A stretch of DNA of 14,522 nt from JBHIEE01 sp046760445 (GTDB lineage: Bacteria > Acidobacteriota > Aminicenantia > JdFR-78): the NCBI GenBank assembly GCA_046760445.1, contig JBHIEE010000075.1:1-14522 (forward strand). The letters are read 5' to 3'. The notes beneath the pieces are model-generated. The model made no database searches, was not told where the DNA came from, and worked only from the letters and a program-made list of their open reading frames with translations. Positions 1 through 7,019 of this stretch are shown piece by piece (within the stretch, counting starts at the first letter, position 1; each line of letters begins with the position of its first letter). The position numbers were made by a program, and so were the translations under genes.

Positions 1-163
1 CGTCTTCAGAACCATATTCCAAAACATAATTCAATCCACCAAAAACAGTAACCTGATTTTTTCTAAATTTTTCCTGTGCCTGAGCAGTTCCCGTTAAAAA
101 GAGTAATAACAAAATCCCTAAAAAGAGAACTAATAACTGAGTTTTTCGAAACTTCTTATTCAT
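1..163 (-). CDS. Exported protein, N-terminal fragment (cut by window edge)
   Basis: Only the first 54 codons are in the window; the gene continues past the left edge. The reading frame starts at the ATG at 163-161, preceded by a GGAGG Shine-Dalgarno about 5 nt upstream. The product begins with basic residues (MNKKFRKT), a hydrophobic core rich in Leu, and a small-residue end (TGTAQA, then QE), a convincing Sec signal peptide with cleavage after about residue 30. The first mature residues include VTVFGGLNYVLEYG, alternating in a way that would suit the first strand of an outer-membrane beta-barrel, but this is a guess from about 25 residues. It is the last gene of the run that includes the sigma/anti-sigma pair. 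Its start codon, ribosome binding site and upstream spacer are shared with the junction at 1277-1356 (see repeat). Confidence 0.75.
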   Translation of the reverse strand, partial: MNKKFRKTQLLVLFLGILLLLFLTGTAQAQEKFRKNQVTVFGGLNYVLEYGSED

Positions 164-247
164 TTTTGCCTCCATATATTTTGAAATTCGAAATTGGAAA
201 TTTGAGACTTTTTATCTCCTTCCTTTCGAATGCTTCTTTTTAACTTC
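161..247 (-). repeat. Duplicated gene-junction block, copy A
   Basis: This block covers the start codon and ribosome binding site of the left-edge gene, the spacer, and the stop codon plus about 11 last codons of the propeller gene. It aligns with 1277-1356 over its full length, with a 7-nt insertion (ggaaatt, near 195) in this copy and scattered substitutions. The shared core on the plus strand is ttttgaaattcgaaa followed by actttttatctc. In both copies the stop is TAA and the last residues follow EVK..HSK..R, aligned codon by codon. Confidence 0.75.
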
Positions 248-1279
248 TTTTGTTGCATACCCGATGCCAAAATGGACATAGGTTGCCCAATCAGTTTCAT
301 AACCACTGTACCACATCTTATATTTGTTCTCATCTTCATCGAAAAGCACAGTGGGACCAAATATGCCTGAATGATCCCAAGTAACTGATGGTTCACACTC
401 TAATACATACTCAGGGTGCATCGTCCAATTGATCCCATCAGAAGAAGTAGCATACCTAAAAGGACCATTAGGAAAGAAATCATGCTCTTCGTCCATGAGA
501 CTGCACCAAAGCGTATAACCTTTTTCAGAGCGAAGAACCGATGGTGTGGCAAGCTCCCTATTTTTTTCTGGTGAACTAAGAACAGGATTCCCCTGGTACT
601 TTGTCCAATTTGATCCATCATTTGAGGTTGCGTATCCCACTCTAAGACGGAATTTACCATTATAAACATCGCCGCCCAAATACCATATCTTGAATGTTCC
701 ATCTTCCACAATCACTGTTGGTTCAGCAGTGCATGCCCAATCCCAGTCTATGTACATCTCGCCTAATGGAACTACTGGATTATTTGGATCCTTTTTCCAA
801 TGGATACCATCAGACGAAGTAGCGTGGCCAATCTTATAAGTTGCCTCAGGAGACCACTCGCTTCCTTCAGGTTCACCGCGAGCACAATACCAGAGATGAT
901 ATATTCCATTATATTTTACTACTGTAGGTGTCTCAATATCCTCATCGTCCCAGGCGCCGTCTGAGCCTATTCTTACTACTGGTGTTGGGTGATGAGCCCA
1001 ATTTATGCCGTCATAAGATTCTGCATAGCCTATTTGCGTTTTTGTTCCATCTTGGTTTGTTCCATACCACATTTTATAAATATCTCCATCTTTCATAACA
1101 AATGGGTCAGACTTCCATCGATCCCAGTCGCTTAATGCACCCTCAGGTATAACCGGATTCCCAGGATATTTTATCCAGATAGAAGGATTCTCTAATTCAC
1201 CATATCCACTAATCAAAAAAATTCCAATTATTCCTAAGCTAATAAAGAACTTAATATAACTTTCTCTTTTGAATTTCAT
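212..1279 (-). CDS. Secreted five-bladed beta-propeller, glycosidase-like (GH43/GH32/GH130 superfamily)
   Basis: The 355-residue product starts with MKFKRES and a hydrophobic stretch to about residue 27, a signal peptide or lipoprotein-less anchor. The rest shows five repeated units, each with a pattern like Y.[ILM]WY.G...DG followed by IGYATS.DGI.W.....NPV: for example KMWYGTNQDG, HLWYCARG, KIWYLGGD, TLWCSLMD and KMWYSGYE, with IGYAESYDGINW, IGHATSSDGIHW, VGYATSNDGSNW and FRYATSSDGINW between them. This is the signature of the five-bladed propeller shared by GH43, GH32/68 and GH130-like enzymes and of related secreted proteins of unknown activity. I cannot place a catalytic acid triad with confidence, so the substrate is unknown and it could be a non-catalytic sugar-binding propeller. 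Start ATG 1279-1277 has TGGAGTGA upstream. The last codons encode EVKKKHSKGRR, matching the tail of the next gene upstream. Confidence 0.85.
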   Translation of the reverse strand: MKFKRESYIKFFISLGIIGIFLISGYGELENPSIWIKYPGNPVIPEGALSDWDRWKSDPFVMKDGDIYKMWYGTNQDGTKTQIGYAESYDGINWAHHPTPVVRIGSDGAWDDEDIETPTVVKYNGIYHLWYCARGEPEGSEWSPEATYKIGHATSSDGIHWKKDPNNPVVPLGEMYIDWDWACTAEPTVIVEDGTFKIWYLGGDVYNGKFRLRVGYATSNDGSNWTKYQGNPVLSSPEKNRELATPSVLRSEKGYTLWCSLMDEEHDFFPNGPFRYATSSDGINWTMHPEYVLECEPSVTWDHSGIFGPTVLFDEDENKYKMWYSGYETDWATYVHFGIGYATKEVKKKHSKGRR

Positions 1280-1356
1280 TTTTCACTCCATACCTTTTGA
1301 AATTCGAAATTTGAAACTTTTTATCTCTTTACTTTTGAATGATTCTCTTTAACTTC
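1277..1356 (-). repeat. Duplicated gene-junction block, copy B
   Basis: Second copy of the block at 161-247, here joining the end of the unknown membrane protein gene to the start of the propeller gene. It lacks the 7-nt insertion. Because the two upstream genes are otherwise unrelated, the shared C-terminal codons were probably carried with the spacer rather than inherited as part of either protein family. Confidence 0.75.
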
Positions 1357-1962
1357 CTCAGGGTGTTCTCTTCGTCTTCTTGCTAACTTAGTTTGAAGAA
1401 AACTTCCTAAGCTGATTATCATAAGATAAGGAAGAAGAATAAACCAGCCTATTCCGGGAAGAATTATTCCCAAACCAAGGACTACAAATCCAACAATGAG
1501 AACAGTTAACGGCGAATAGTTTTTTCTGGTAGTCAATGCTGTGACTTTTTGTCCTGTAATGCTGCAAACTCCACTCAATCCAAAAAGAATAAGTATGATG
1601 ACTAAAACCAAAACTATGAGTGATATAAGCCCTCCGATATTTCCGAGCTGCCCTAAAAGAGGAACAATAATTAAGACTAAAGTGAGACTAACTAATCCCC
1701 AGAGAAAAGATCTTCTATGGTATTTAGTTAGAGTAGCCTTAACTGAAGTGGCAAAATTAGGATTAGTACTAAAAATAAGAATTTCCATTCCTAATAGAGC
1801 AAAAAACAGAAAAGCAAGAGCAATAAGTAATATTAGAATAAAGCCTAAACCACTAAGTGTTTTGAAAAGTTCTTGCTGGGCTTTGGGTAAAGTAGATTCT
1901 TGTGCCAAACCTGAGGAAATTAAAAAGAAAAAAATAGAAGTTAATAGAGTGATTTTTCTCAT
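1321..1962 (-). CDS. Unknown multi-spanning membrane protein with signal peptide
   Basis: The 213-residue product has a clear N-terminal signal (MRKITLLTSIFFFLISSGLAQ, cut near residue 20) followed by about 15 polar residues, then strongly hydrophobic segments at about 36-60, 87-107, 110-131 and 148-186, and a basic tail (KLARRRRE...HSKVKR). A glycine/proline-rich turn, GLGIILPGIGWFILLP, lies in the last hydrophobic stretch. I do not recognise the family; the layout resembles integral membrane proteins found beside anti-sigma factors and bactofilin-type genes, but no motif supports a function. The ATG at 1962-1960 has GGAGGAT upstream. It starts 12 bp after the stop of the anti-sigma-like gene, so the two are very likely co-transcribed. 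Its final codons and 3' flank are part of the duplicated junction block. Confidence 0.8.
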   Translation of the reverse strand: MRKITLLTSIFFFLISSGLAQESTLPKAQQELFKTLSGLGFILILLIALAFLFFALLGMEILIFSTNPNFATSVKATLTKYHRRSFLWGLVSLTLVLIIVPLLGQLGNIGGLISLIVLVLVIILILFGLSGVCSITGQKVTALTTRKNYSPLTVLIVGFVVLGLGIILPGIGWFILLPYLMIISLGSFLQTKLARRRREHPEEVKENHSKVKR

Positions 1963-1973
1963 TTTATCCTCCG

Positions 1974-2597
1974 TTAAAATTGCTTTGAGTTTCTAATACT
2001 CTCTCCATTTAATTTTGGAGATGTGAAATAGAACCATAAATTCAAAAGAACTATAAAAGGAAGAGCAATGTATAGCAAAATTTGAAGCTCCTTAGACCAT
2101 AAATCTGACTGAATAACTTCAGGGAATTTTATTAAATTTTGAAAAAATTGACCTAAAGTTGTTCCAAATTTAACAAAAATTCCACTTATTAAAGATGAAA
2201 AATAAGAAATATTTTGGGTTGAAAAAGCCAAGATCTTCTGAGAATATACCATTAATAAATTCCCTTTTAAATATATAAATGTCCCTACTAAAATAAGGCT
2301 TATAAGAATAGCAAATGCTGTTTGCCATTCAAACCATCTTTTCTTGAAAATAGAAGGCTGGTTTTGAATATTTTCAGCATATTGGCGCACTCTTCTTTTT
2401 ATTTGTAGACTCAACTCAGATGAAGGCTCTTGAATTGGATAACTCTCCATTAAATCAATAACATTTTTTAGATGTTCAACTTCTCTTTTGCAATTTTCAC
2501 ATTTTTCTAAATGTTTTCTAATTTCTCTGGCTTTCTTTTCTTCGAGAAAACCATCTAAGTAAATATGAAGTAGTTTTTTAACTTGTTTACACTTCAT
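1974..2597 (-). CDS. Anti-sigma factor with zf-HC2 zinc-finger (ZAS) domain
   Basis: The N-terminus (MKCKQVKKLLHIYLDG) followed by HLEKCENC, an H-x3-C-x2-C zinc-binding motif at about residues 29-36, is the ZAS/zf-HC2 signature of anti-sigma factors that hold ECF sigma factors inactive at the membrane. A hydrophobic segment at about 91-110 and another at about 176-190 would place it in the inner membrane. A longer frame begins at 2609, but GGAGAAG at 2607-2601 sits just ahead of the second ATG (2597-2595), and nothing comparable precedes the first, so I choose 2597 (207 aa). It lies downstream of an ECF sigma gene, as expected for its cognate partner. The C-terminal half is not recognisable; the sensed signal is unknown. 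Confidence 0.87.
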   Translation of the reverse strand: MKCKQVKKLLHIYLDGFLEEKKAREIRKHLEKCENCKREVEHLKNVIDLMESYPIQEPSSELSLQIKRRVRQYAENIQNQPSIFKKRWFEWQTAFAILISLILVGTFIYLKGNLLMVYSQKILAFSTQNISYFSSLISGIFVKFGTTLGQFFQNLIKFPEVIQSDLWSKELQILLYIALPFIVLLNLWFYFTSPKLNGESIRNSKQF

Positions 2598-2600
2598 TTT

Positions 2601-2607
2601 CTTCTCC
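2601..2607 (-). promoter_or_regulatory. Ribosome binding site deciding the anti-sigma start
   Basis: GGAGAAG lies 3 to 4 nt upstream of the ATG at 2597-2595 and inside the alternative reading frame starting at 2609. It supports the shorter product. Confidence 0.7.
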
Positions 2608-2620
2608 ATATTATTTCTAA

Positions 2621-2680
2621 AATGTAGTGCGAGTTTTTAAACTCGCTTTTATTAGCCGACCTGAAGGTCGGCACTACATT
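2621..2680. repeat. Compound palindrome (three-way-junction REP-like element)
   Basis: The 60-bp element has perfect 10-bp outer arms, aatgtagtgc (2621-2630) and gcactacatt (2671-2680). Inside are two perfect hairpins: gcgagttt/aaactcgc (2629-2646) and gccgacc-tgaa-ggtcggc (2655-2672). The GC pairs at the arm bases are shared between hairpins and outer stem, so it can fold as an outer stem with two side arms, on either strand. It fills most of the spacer between the sigma and anti-sigma genes. It lacks a T-run on the minus strand, so it is not a standard intrinsic terminator; it may reduce read-through or stabilise the sigma mRNA end. Confidence 0.85.
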
Positions 2681-2690
2681 AATAAATACA

Positions 2691-3278
2691 TTAACCTTCA
2701 TAATATTTTTCAAAAACTTCTTTAAGCTCTTTTTTCAAAATCTCTTTAGCTCTAAATAAATAAGTTTTCACTGTGCCTATAGGTAATCCAGTAGCAAAAC
2801 CTATCTCTTCATAAGTCAAATCTTGGAGATGTCTTAATAAAACCACAACTCGGTATTTAGCTGGCAAAGAAAGAATAATTTGTTGAATGTATTCTTTTAA
2901 TTCTTTGGATTTTAAAGCTTCTTCTGGAGATTTTGTCTTAGATATCTGATTAGATAAATTTTCTTTTTCTAATGAATCTAAAGGTAAAAATTTCTTTTCT
3001 CTTTCTATATAATTAATAGATAAATTAGTCGCAATTTTAAAGATCCAATTATAAAATTTAAACTCAGGATTAAAGTCTTTAAGGAATTTAAATGCTCGAA
3101 AAAAAACTTCTTGAGTCACGTCCTTAGCCTCTCCCAGATCTCCTATTATTCTAAAAATCAGATTATAAATTTGCCGTTCATATCGTTTCACTAATTTATC
3201 AAATGCTGTTAAATCTCCATCTAAACATTTTCTAACTAACTCTTCATCAGTCAATTTTCTATTTTTTTTCTTTTTCAT
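2691..3278 (-). CDS. ECF-type RNA polymerase sigma factor (sigma-70 family, RpoE-like)
   Basis: The 195-residue product contains sigma region 2 (about residues 20-90), with the typical EAKDVTQEVFFRAFKFLKDF and FYNWIFKIATNLSINYIERE stretches for -10 recognition and core binding, and sigma region 4 (about 130-185), with SLPAKYRVVVLLRHLQDLTYEEI and a helix-turn-helix TGLPIGTVKTYLFRAKEILKKEL. Regions 1 and 3 are absent, as in ECF sigma factors. The gene directly downstream encodes a zf-HC2 anti-sigma factor, and three envelope genes follow. The start at 3278-3276 lacks a strong Shine-Dalgarno (TTTAG only). It begins 37 bp after the polymerase stop, so it may be transcribed with it or from its own promoter, which I cannot see clearly. 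Confidence 0.93.
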   Translation of the reverse strand: MKKKKNRKLTDEELVRKCLDGDLTAFDKLVKRYERQIYNLIFRIIGDLGEAKDVTQEVFFRAFKFLKDFNPEFKFYNWIFKIATNLSINYIEREKKFLPLDSLEKENLSNQISKTKSPEEALKSKELKEYIQQIILSLPAKYRVVVLLRHLQDLTYEEIGFATGLPIGTVKTYLFRAKEILKKELKEVFEKYYEG

Positions 3279-3315
3279 ACTAAACTACACTTTAAATGGA
3301 AAAAATGTTTCAAAA

Positions 3316-5031
3316 TTATTTGGTAAGAACTTTTTTCAATTCAGGATAGGGGAGACAATTCAAGACATCCTTTTTTTCCAGCCAGCCACGGCGAGCAATT
3401 TCCACCCCAAAACGCATCATTCTCATCCCACCAATATGATGAGCATCCGTGCCTATGGCAATTCTAATTCCCATTTCTTTTGCTCTTTTGAGATTTAGTT
3501 CACTTAGGTCAAGTCGGTCATAGTAGGCGTTTAATTCCAGGAATTTGTTGTATTTTTTAGCTGCTTCTAAGACTTTGTCTAAATCAACATCATAACCTTC
3601 TCGCTTAGAAATTAAGCGGCCAGTTGGGTGAGCGATAACATCAACATAAGGATTTTCCAGAGCAGCAAGCATTCTTTCCGTTACATTCTTTTTAAAACCA
3701 ATGTGAATTGAAGCAACTGCATAATCAAGTTGTTTTAAAAAATCATCGGAGAAGTCAAGACTGCCGTCGGGTAGAATATCGACTTCAGTTCCTTTTAAAA
3801 TTTTTATTCCCCTGAGTTTTTCATTCAGGTTCTCAATTTCCTCAATCTGTTTTTTCAATCGATCTTCGGTTAGACCATGAGCGTATTTAACTGACTGGGA
3901 ATGATCACAAATAGCAACATACTGATAGCCCAGAGATTTAGCATGCTCAGCAATCTCAGCTATTGTTGAGTGTCCATCACTGTAGTTAGAATGGACATGT
4001 AAATCACCTTTTATATCTGAATAATCAACCAGGTTAGGAAGTTGATTCTTCAAGGCAGCTTCCACTTCTCCTCGATCTTCTCGGATTTCAGGAGGAATCC
4101 AGGGTAAGTCTAAAATCTGATAGACTTCTTCTTCTGTTTTTCCAGCAATTTTTTCTTCTCCTCGAAAAACACCATATTCTGAAATTTTCAATCCTCGATC
4201 TTTAGCCATTGTCCTCAGTTTAATATTGTGAGCCTTGGAACCAGTGAAATATTGGAGAGCTGAGCCATAACAATCCTGAGCAACAATTCTTAAATCAACT
4301 TGTTTCTTTCCCTTCTCTGTTCTGACTATTATTGAGCCTTTTGTTTTTCCTGAAGCCAGGATGCGATCTACCTTGGGATAATGAGTGAAAAATTCAATAA
4401 TTTCTATTCCATTTTTTCCAGTAGCCAAAATATCAATGTCTCCAACTGTTTCTTTCATTCTTCTCAGAGAACCTGCTGGGGAAATTTGACTGATGCCTGG
4501 TGCCTTTTTCAAATATTCAATTACATCTTCTACAATAGTTAATGCTTCATAAATAGGGATTCGCTCATGAGCTTGTTCAAAAATCTCTATTCCTTTCTTA
4601 ATATTTTCTACTTTTTTCTCACCCATCCCAAAAAGCTTGGCTAAAGATCCATCTTCAATTACCTTTTTTAAGTCCTGAAGATTTTTTACTCCTAATTCTT
4701 TATGAGCAAGATGAATGGTTTTTGCTCCAAGATTTTGAATTTCTAAAAGTTCTAACAGGCCTTCAGGAATACCTGACAGCGCCTCTTCATATTTTTTCAT
4801 CTTTCCAGTTTTCAGATATTCATCAATTTTTTTGGCGATTCCTTCACCTACACCAGGAATTTCCCTGAGTTTACCTTCTTTTGCCAGAACCTTAATATCT
4901 TCGGTTAAATCTTCCAGTACTCGGGCTGCTTTGCGGTAAGCAACAATACGGAATCCTGATTCACCCTTTAATTCAAGAGCATCTCCAATCCGAGAAAAAA
5001 TGTAAGCCAATTCTTTGTTTTTTTCGCTCAT
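3316..5031 (-). CDS. polX: PolX-family DNA polymerase/3'-5' exonuclease with PHP domain
   Basis: Cytoplasmic base-excision-type repair polymerase. From the chosen start the product is 571 residues, the usual length of bacterial PolX. The N-terminal part has two helix-hairpin-helix units (EIPGVGEGIAKKIDEYL and EIQNLGAKTIHLAHKELG), then the nucleotidyltransferase core with GSLRR..ETVGDIDILATG (metal-binding D198 and D200) and QVDLRIV (D246), and YFTGSKAHN. The C-terminal PHP domain (about 343 to end) has GDLHVHSNYSDG, CDHSQS, GTEVDI, SIHIGF, IAHPTGR and GTDAHH, so its metal-binding set looks intact, consistent with the known Mn-dependent 3'-5' exonuclease of bacterial PolX. A frame from 5043 exists, but the ATG at 5031-5029 has GGAGAAT ahead and forms an ATGA overlap with the upstream small gene. 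Confidence 0.95.
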   Translation of the reverse strand: MSEKNKELAYIFSRIGDALELKGESGFRIVAYRKAARVLEDLTEDIKVLAKEGKLREIPGVGEGIAKKIDEYLKTGKMKKYEEALSGIPEGLLELLEIQNLGAKTIHLAHKELGVKNLQDLKKVIEDGSLAKLFGMGEKKVENIKKGIEIFEQAHERIPIYEALTIVEDVIEYLKKAPGISQISPAGSLRRMKETVGDIDILATGKNGIEIIEFFTHYPKVDRILASGKTKGSIIVRTEKGKKQVDLRIVAQDCYGSALQYFTGSKAHNIKLRTMAKDRGLKISEYGVFRGEEKIAGKTEEEVYQILDLPWIPPEIREDRGEVEAALKNQLPNLVDYSDIKGDLHVHSNYSDGHSTIAEIAEHAKSLGYQYVAICDHSQSVKYAHGLTEDRLKKQIEEIENLNEKLRGIKILKGTEVDILPDGSLDFSDDFLKQLDYAVASIHIGFKKNVTERMLAALENPYVDVIAHPTGRLISKREGYDVDLDKVLEAAKKYNKFLELNAYYDRLDLSELNLKRAKEMGIRIAIGTDAHHIGGMRMMRFGVEIARRGWLEKKDVLNCLPYPELKKVLTK

Positions 5032-5041
5032 TTTATTCTCC
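5028..5041 (-). promoter_or_regulatory. ATGA stop-start overlap and ribosome binding site of polX
   Basis: GGAGAAT at 5041-5035 precedes the ATG at 5031-5029, whose last two bases are the first two of the TGA (5030-5028) ending the upstream gene. This arrangement implies translational coupling and fixes the polX start at 5031. Confidence 0.75.
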
Positions 5042-5249
5042 ATCGTCCGGTTTTCCGGGATTTAACTAATTTAATTATTTTATTTTCCATTTTACACCAG
5101 AAAACATCTTCCCTCTCACCAGTCTTTAAGTCTTCCACTCTTTCCCGGCGAATTATTTCCTTTATTTCTTCTTCCTGGTCATCAATAATAATCGCTTTTG
5201 GAGTTTCATTTCCCTTATAGCCTGAATAACATTTAACTTTTATTTCCAT
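5028..5249 (-). CDS. Small conserved-looking protein of unknown function, coupled to polX
   Basis: A 73-residue soluble protein without a signal peptide or membrane segment. The sequence begins MEIKVKCYSGYKGNETPKA, has an acidic stretch (IIIDDQEEEIKEIIRRERVEDL) and a basic, Trp-containing end (VKSRKTGRWRIK). The middle DVFWCKMENKIIKLVK looks like beta strands. I recall similar short open reading frames starting with KCYSGYK in other bacteria but do not know a function. Overlap with polX by 4 bp suggests co-translation; a role in DNA repair is inference only. The Shine-Dalgarno is weak (AAAGAAA). It is the first gene of the left-hand run, with a gene-free 418 bp upstream. Confidence 0.75.
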   Translation of the reverse strand: MEIKVKCYSGYKGNETPKAIIIDDQEEEIKEIIRRERVEDLKTGEREDVFWCKMENKIIKLVKSRKTGRWRIK

Positions 5250-5667
5250 TTATTTTTCTTTGATAAAATAATACCTCAATCCAATTAATTGTTCAACGGC
5301 GGTTTGTTCAATTTTTCTGGAAATAAATTATACATTTTTCAACCAATATTTTTCTTAATTAGTATATAAGTGGGTTGAGCTGGAAAAATTAGGCGGAAAA
5401 AGGAAAAAATATCAGATCAGCAAAAAAAGCAAATTCCTATTTACCCAAAAAATTAAGTATAGATCTCTGATTTTTATTCTCCGATAGACATCACCTGCCA
5501 GAAATAAAATGAGTTGTTATTAGGGAAAGATAGGAACAAGTGTATAAATCCACTTCAGTTCAATACAGGGAAGAGGAGTAGATTGTTCCTTTCTTTCATT
5601 TTTTTGTATTTTTTTTCTGTCATATTTCAAAAAACTTTGATTTAGTTTGTTCAGTTAAACATGGTTT
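5250..5667. other. Gene-free interval, AT-rich, with a long inverted repeat
   Basis: No reading frame here is convincing on either strand. The right half holds the hairpin and T-runs at 5525-5617 listed separately. The left part (5250-5400) must hold the promoter of the 73-aa/polX run; TATAATT is present on the minus strand at 5332-5326, 77 nt upstream of the start, but without a good -35. The interval also marks the change from the AT-rich left genes to the less biased middle genes. Confidence 0.6.
5525..5617 (+). terminator. Plus-strand hairpin followed by T-runs (possible terminator of an unannotated transcript)
   Basis: Arms at 5525-5539 (gaaagataggaacaa) and 5583-5597 (ttgttcctttctttc) match at 14 of 15 positions around a 43-nt loop that itself contains aagtg/cactt (5538-5554). 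On the plus strand the right arm is followed by atttttttg and attttttttc. The polarity is right for a plus-strand transcript, yet no plus-strand gene precedes it. The loop is long for a classical terminator. Confidence 0.4.
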
Positions 5668-6966
5668 CTAAATTCCTGTCATCCAATTTTTTCTTGATTT
5701 TCGAACGCTATTTATCATTGCACTTACAAATTTAGATCTGAGTTGTTGTTCAGCGAGTTTTCTTTTTACTGGTGGAAGATTGACAATAATGCCCAGAAAC
5801 CTGTTCAGAATCCTTGCGGTTATACCTGCATTTTCATCAAAGAGCAGGTGCTGTATCTTGCCTCTTTCTAATGCCATATGGACAATTCTCTCGGTGGTGC
5901 TACCTGGAACGAAGACCCGCTCCTTTCTTCTTTTCATGCTCAGGGCACTCCTATTGCATATCGCATGGCATACTGCACAACCTAGACATATTCTTTCATC
6001 TACCACTGCTATCAATTTCCCTGGGATACCCTTTCTCTGCTGAAGTGAGATTGCTCCAATCGGACATTTTCTTGCACATTTTCCACAGCCTGCACATTTT
6101 TCTTCTTCTATTGAAGCCATGAAATTGCTCGTGACAACAGCATTCTCCAGTCCAATGGAATTTATAGCCTTCAGTTGTCCGCAGCAGCATCCGCAGCATG
6201 AACATATATATGCCAGCCTCTTCTGGACGTTATCGCCTATATGAGCCAGTCCAAGCTCTCTTGTACGTGATAAGATTTCAAGAGCCTCTTTCTTATCAAT
6301 GGCTCTTGCAAAGCCATGTCTTATAGCAAAATCCGCACCAGTGTTCAATGCCATGCACACGTCCATTGGGAATTTACAGTCGATCCCCACATGGTGCTGT
6401 TTGTGTCTGCAATAACACAGACTGACTGCCCATTTGGCTGCTTCCTCGATTACTGCTGAGGCTTTCTCATAACTGAGAATCTTGGTATACTCTTTTTCCT
6501 TAAGGGCGGTCTCGTGTACAAGCGTCCTGCCGATCTGGACGGTTCCCTGGAATGCCTGTTTTGCAAAGATATCGTTCTCGTACATGTATTCATGAAGAAG
6601 TTCTGCAATTTTCTTTTGATTTATATCATCCCGGATTTTCATCATGGTGAATTCAAAAAATCCAACAACCGTGGGTGCAAGTATGTAGAACTTCTTTCCA
6701 TTTCTTTCCACATCGAAGACGAGTCCTCTGTCTGCCATCCTGTTAAGTATCTGCTCTGCTTTCTTAGTGTCCATTTTAATTCTCTTTGCAATGGCATTAG
6801 CAGGAGTAAAATTCATTGGCATTCTGGCTCCTATTTGAGCCTCCTCTTCGCTATACATATGTTTCAGGATTTCATAAAAAACCCTGTCAGCAGGCGCTCC
6901 AACAGGATACTTATCGAGGTTTTTCTGCAGATCCTTGTAAACTTTTTTTACATTGATATGCCCCAT
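5668..6966 (-). CDS. Winged-helix-like protein with two ferredoxin-type 4Fe-4S clusters and extra Cys clusters
   Basis: 432 residues from the chosen start. Residues about 1-110 look like a helical winged-helix domain (KRIKMDTKKAEQILNRMADRGLVFDVERNGKKFYIL). Then come LCYCRHKQHH....C......C (C184, C186, C197, C204) and a dense run YICSCCGCCCGQ (C255-C262), followed by two classical CxxCxxCxxxC motifs, C291/294/297/301 and C327/330/333/337. Two 4Fe-4S clusters are therefore expected; the upstream cysteines may bind a third cluster. The C-terminal 80 residues are basic and not recognised. This architecture is common in anaerobes, annotated only as 4Fe-4S binding protein. It may be a redox or electron-transfer protein, or a DNA-binding redox regulator. 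No signal peptide, so cytoplasmic. A longer frame from 6993 is rejected because GGAGGAG (6978-6972) precedes the ATG at 6966. Confidence 0.88.
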   Translation of the reverse strand: MGHINVKKVYKDLQKNLDKYPVGAPADRVFYEILKHMYSEEEAQIGARMPMNFTPANAIAKRIKMDTKKAEQILNRMADRGLVFDVERNGKKFYILAPTVVGFFEFTMMKIRDDINQKKIAELLHEYMYENDIFAKQAFQGTVQIGRTLVHETALKEKEYTKILSYEKASAVIEEAAKWAVSLCYCRHKQHHVGIDCKFPMDVCMALNTGADFAIRHGFARAIDKKEALEILSRTRELGLAHIGDNVQKRLAYICSCCGCCCGQLKAINSIGLENAVVTSNFMASIEEEKCAGCGKCARKCPIGAISLQQRKGIPGKLIAVVDERICLGCAVCHAICNRSALSMKRRKERVFVPGSTTERIVHMALERGKIQHLLFDENAGITARILNRFLGIIVNLPPVKRKLAEQQLRSKFVSAMINSVRKSRKNWMTGI

Positions 6967-6970
6967 ATAA

Positions 6971-6978
6971 CTCCTCCT
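6971..6978 (-). promoter_or_regulatory. Ribosome binding site deciding the Fe-S protein start
   Basis: AGGAGGAG lies 4 nt upstream of the ATG at 6966-6964 and inside the longer frame that starts at 6993, so translation should begin at 6966. Confidence 0.75.
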
Positions 6979-7010
6979 CTGCAATAAAATCACTACGTTC
7001 CAGGTAAAGC

Positions 7011-7019
7011 ATTATATCA
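7011..7019 (-). promoter_or_regulatory. Extended -10 promoter of the Fe-S protein gene
   Basis: The minus strand reads TGATATAAT, a perfect extended -10 (TGnTATAAT), 45 nt upstream of the start codon. No -35 hexamer is found at 17 nt; TTGTAA at 7043-7038 is 21 nt away. Extended -10 promoters can work without a -35. Confidence 0.5.

Noticed and set aside
400..711. 103-codon minus-strand frame
   Set aside because: Out of frame inside the propeller gene, whose five repeated units establish the real frame.
1541..1996. 151-codon open frame on the plus strand
   Set aside because: It lies wholly antisense to the membrane protein gene and the product is a low-complexity basic sequence with no domain; a shadow frame.
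6514..6987. 157-codon open frame on the plus strand
   Set aside because: Antisense to the Fe-S protein gene, no ribosome binding site and no recognisable protein.
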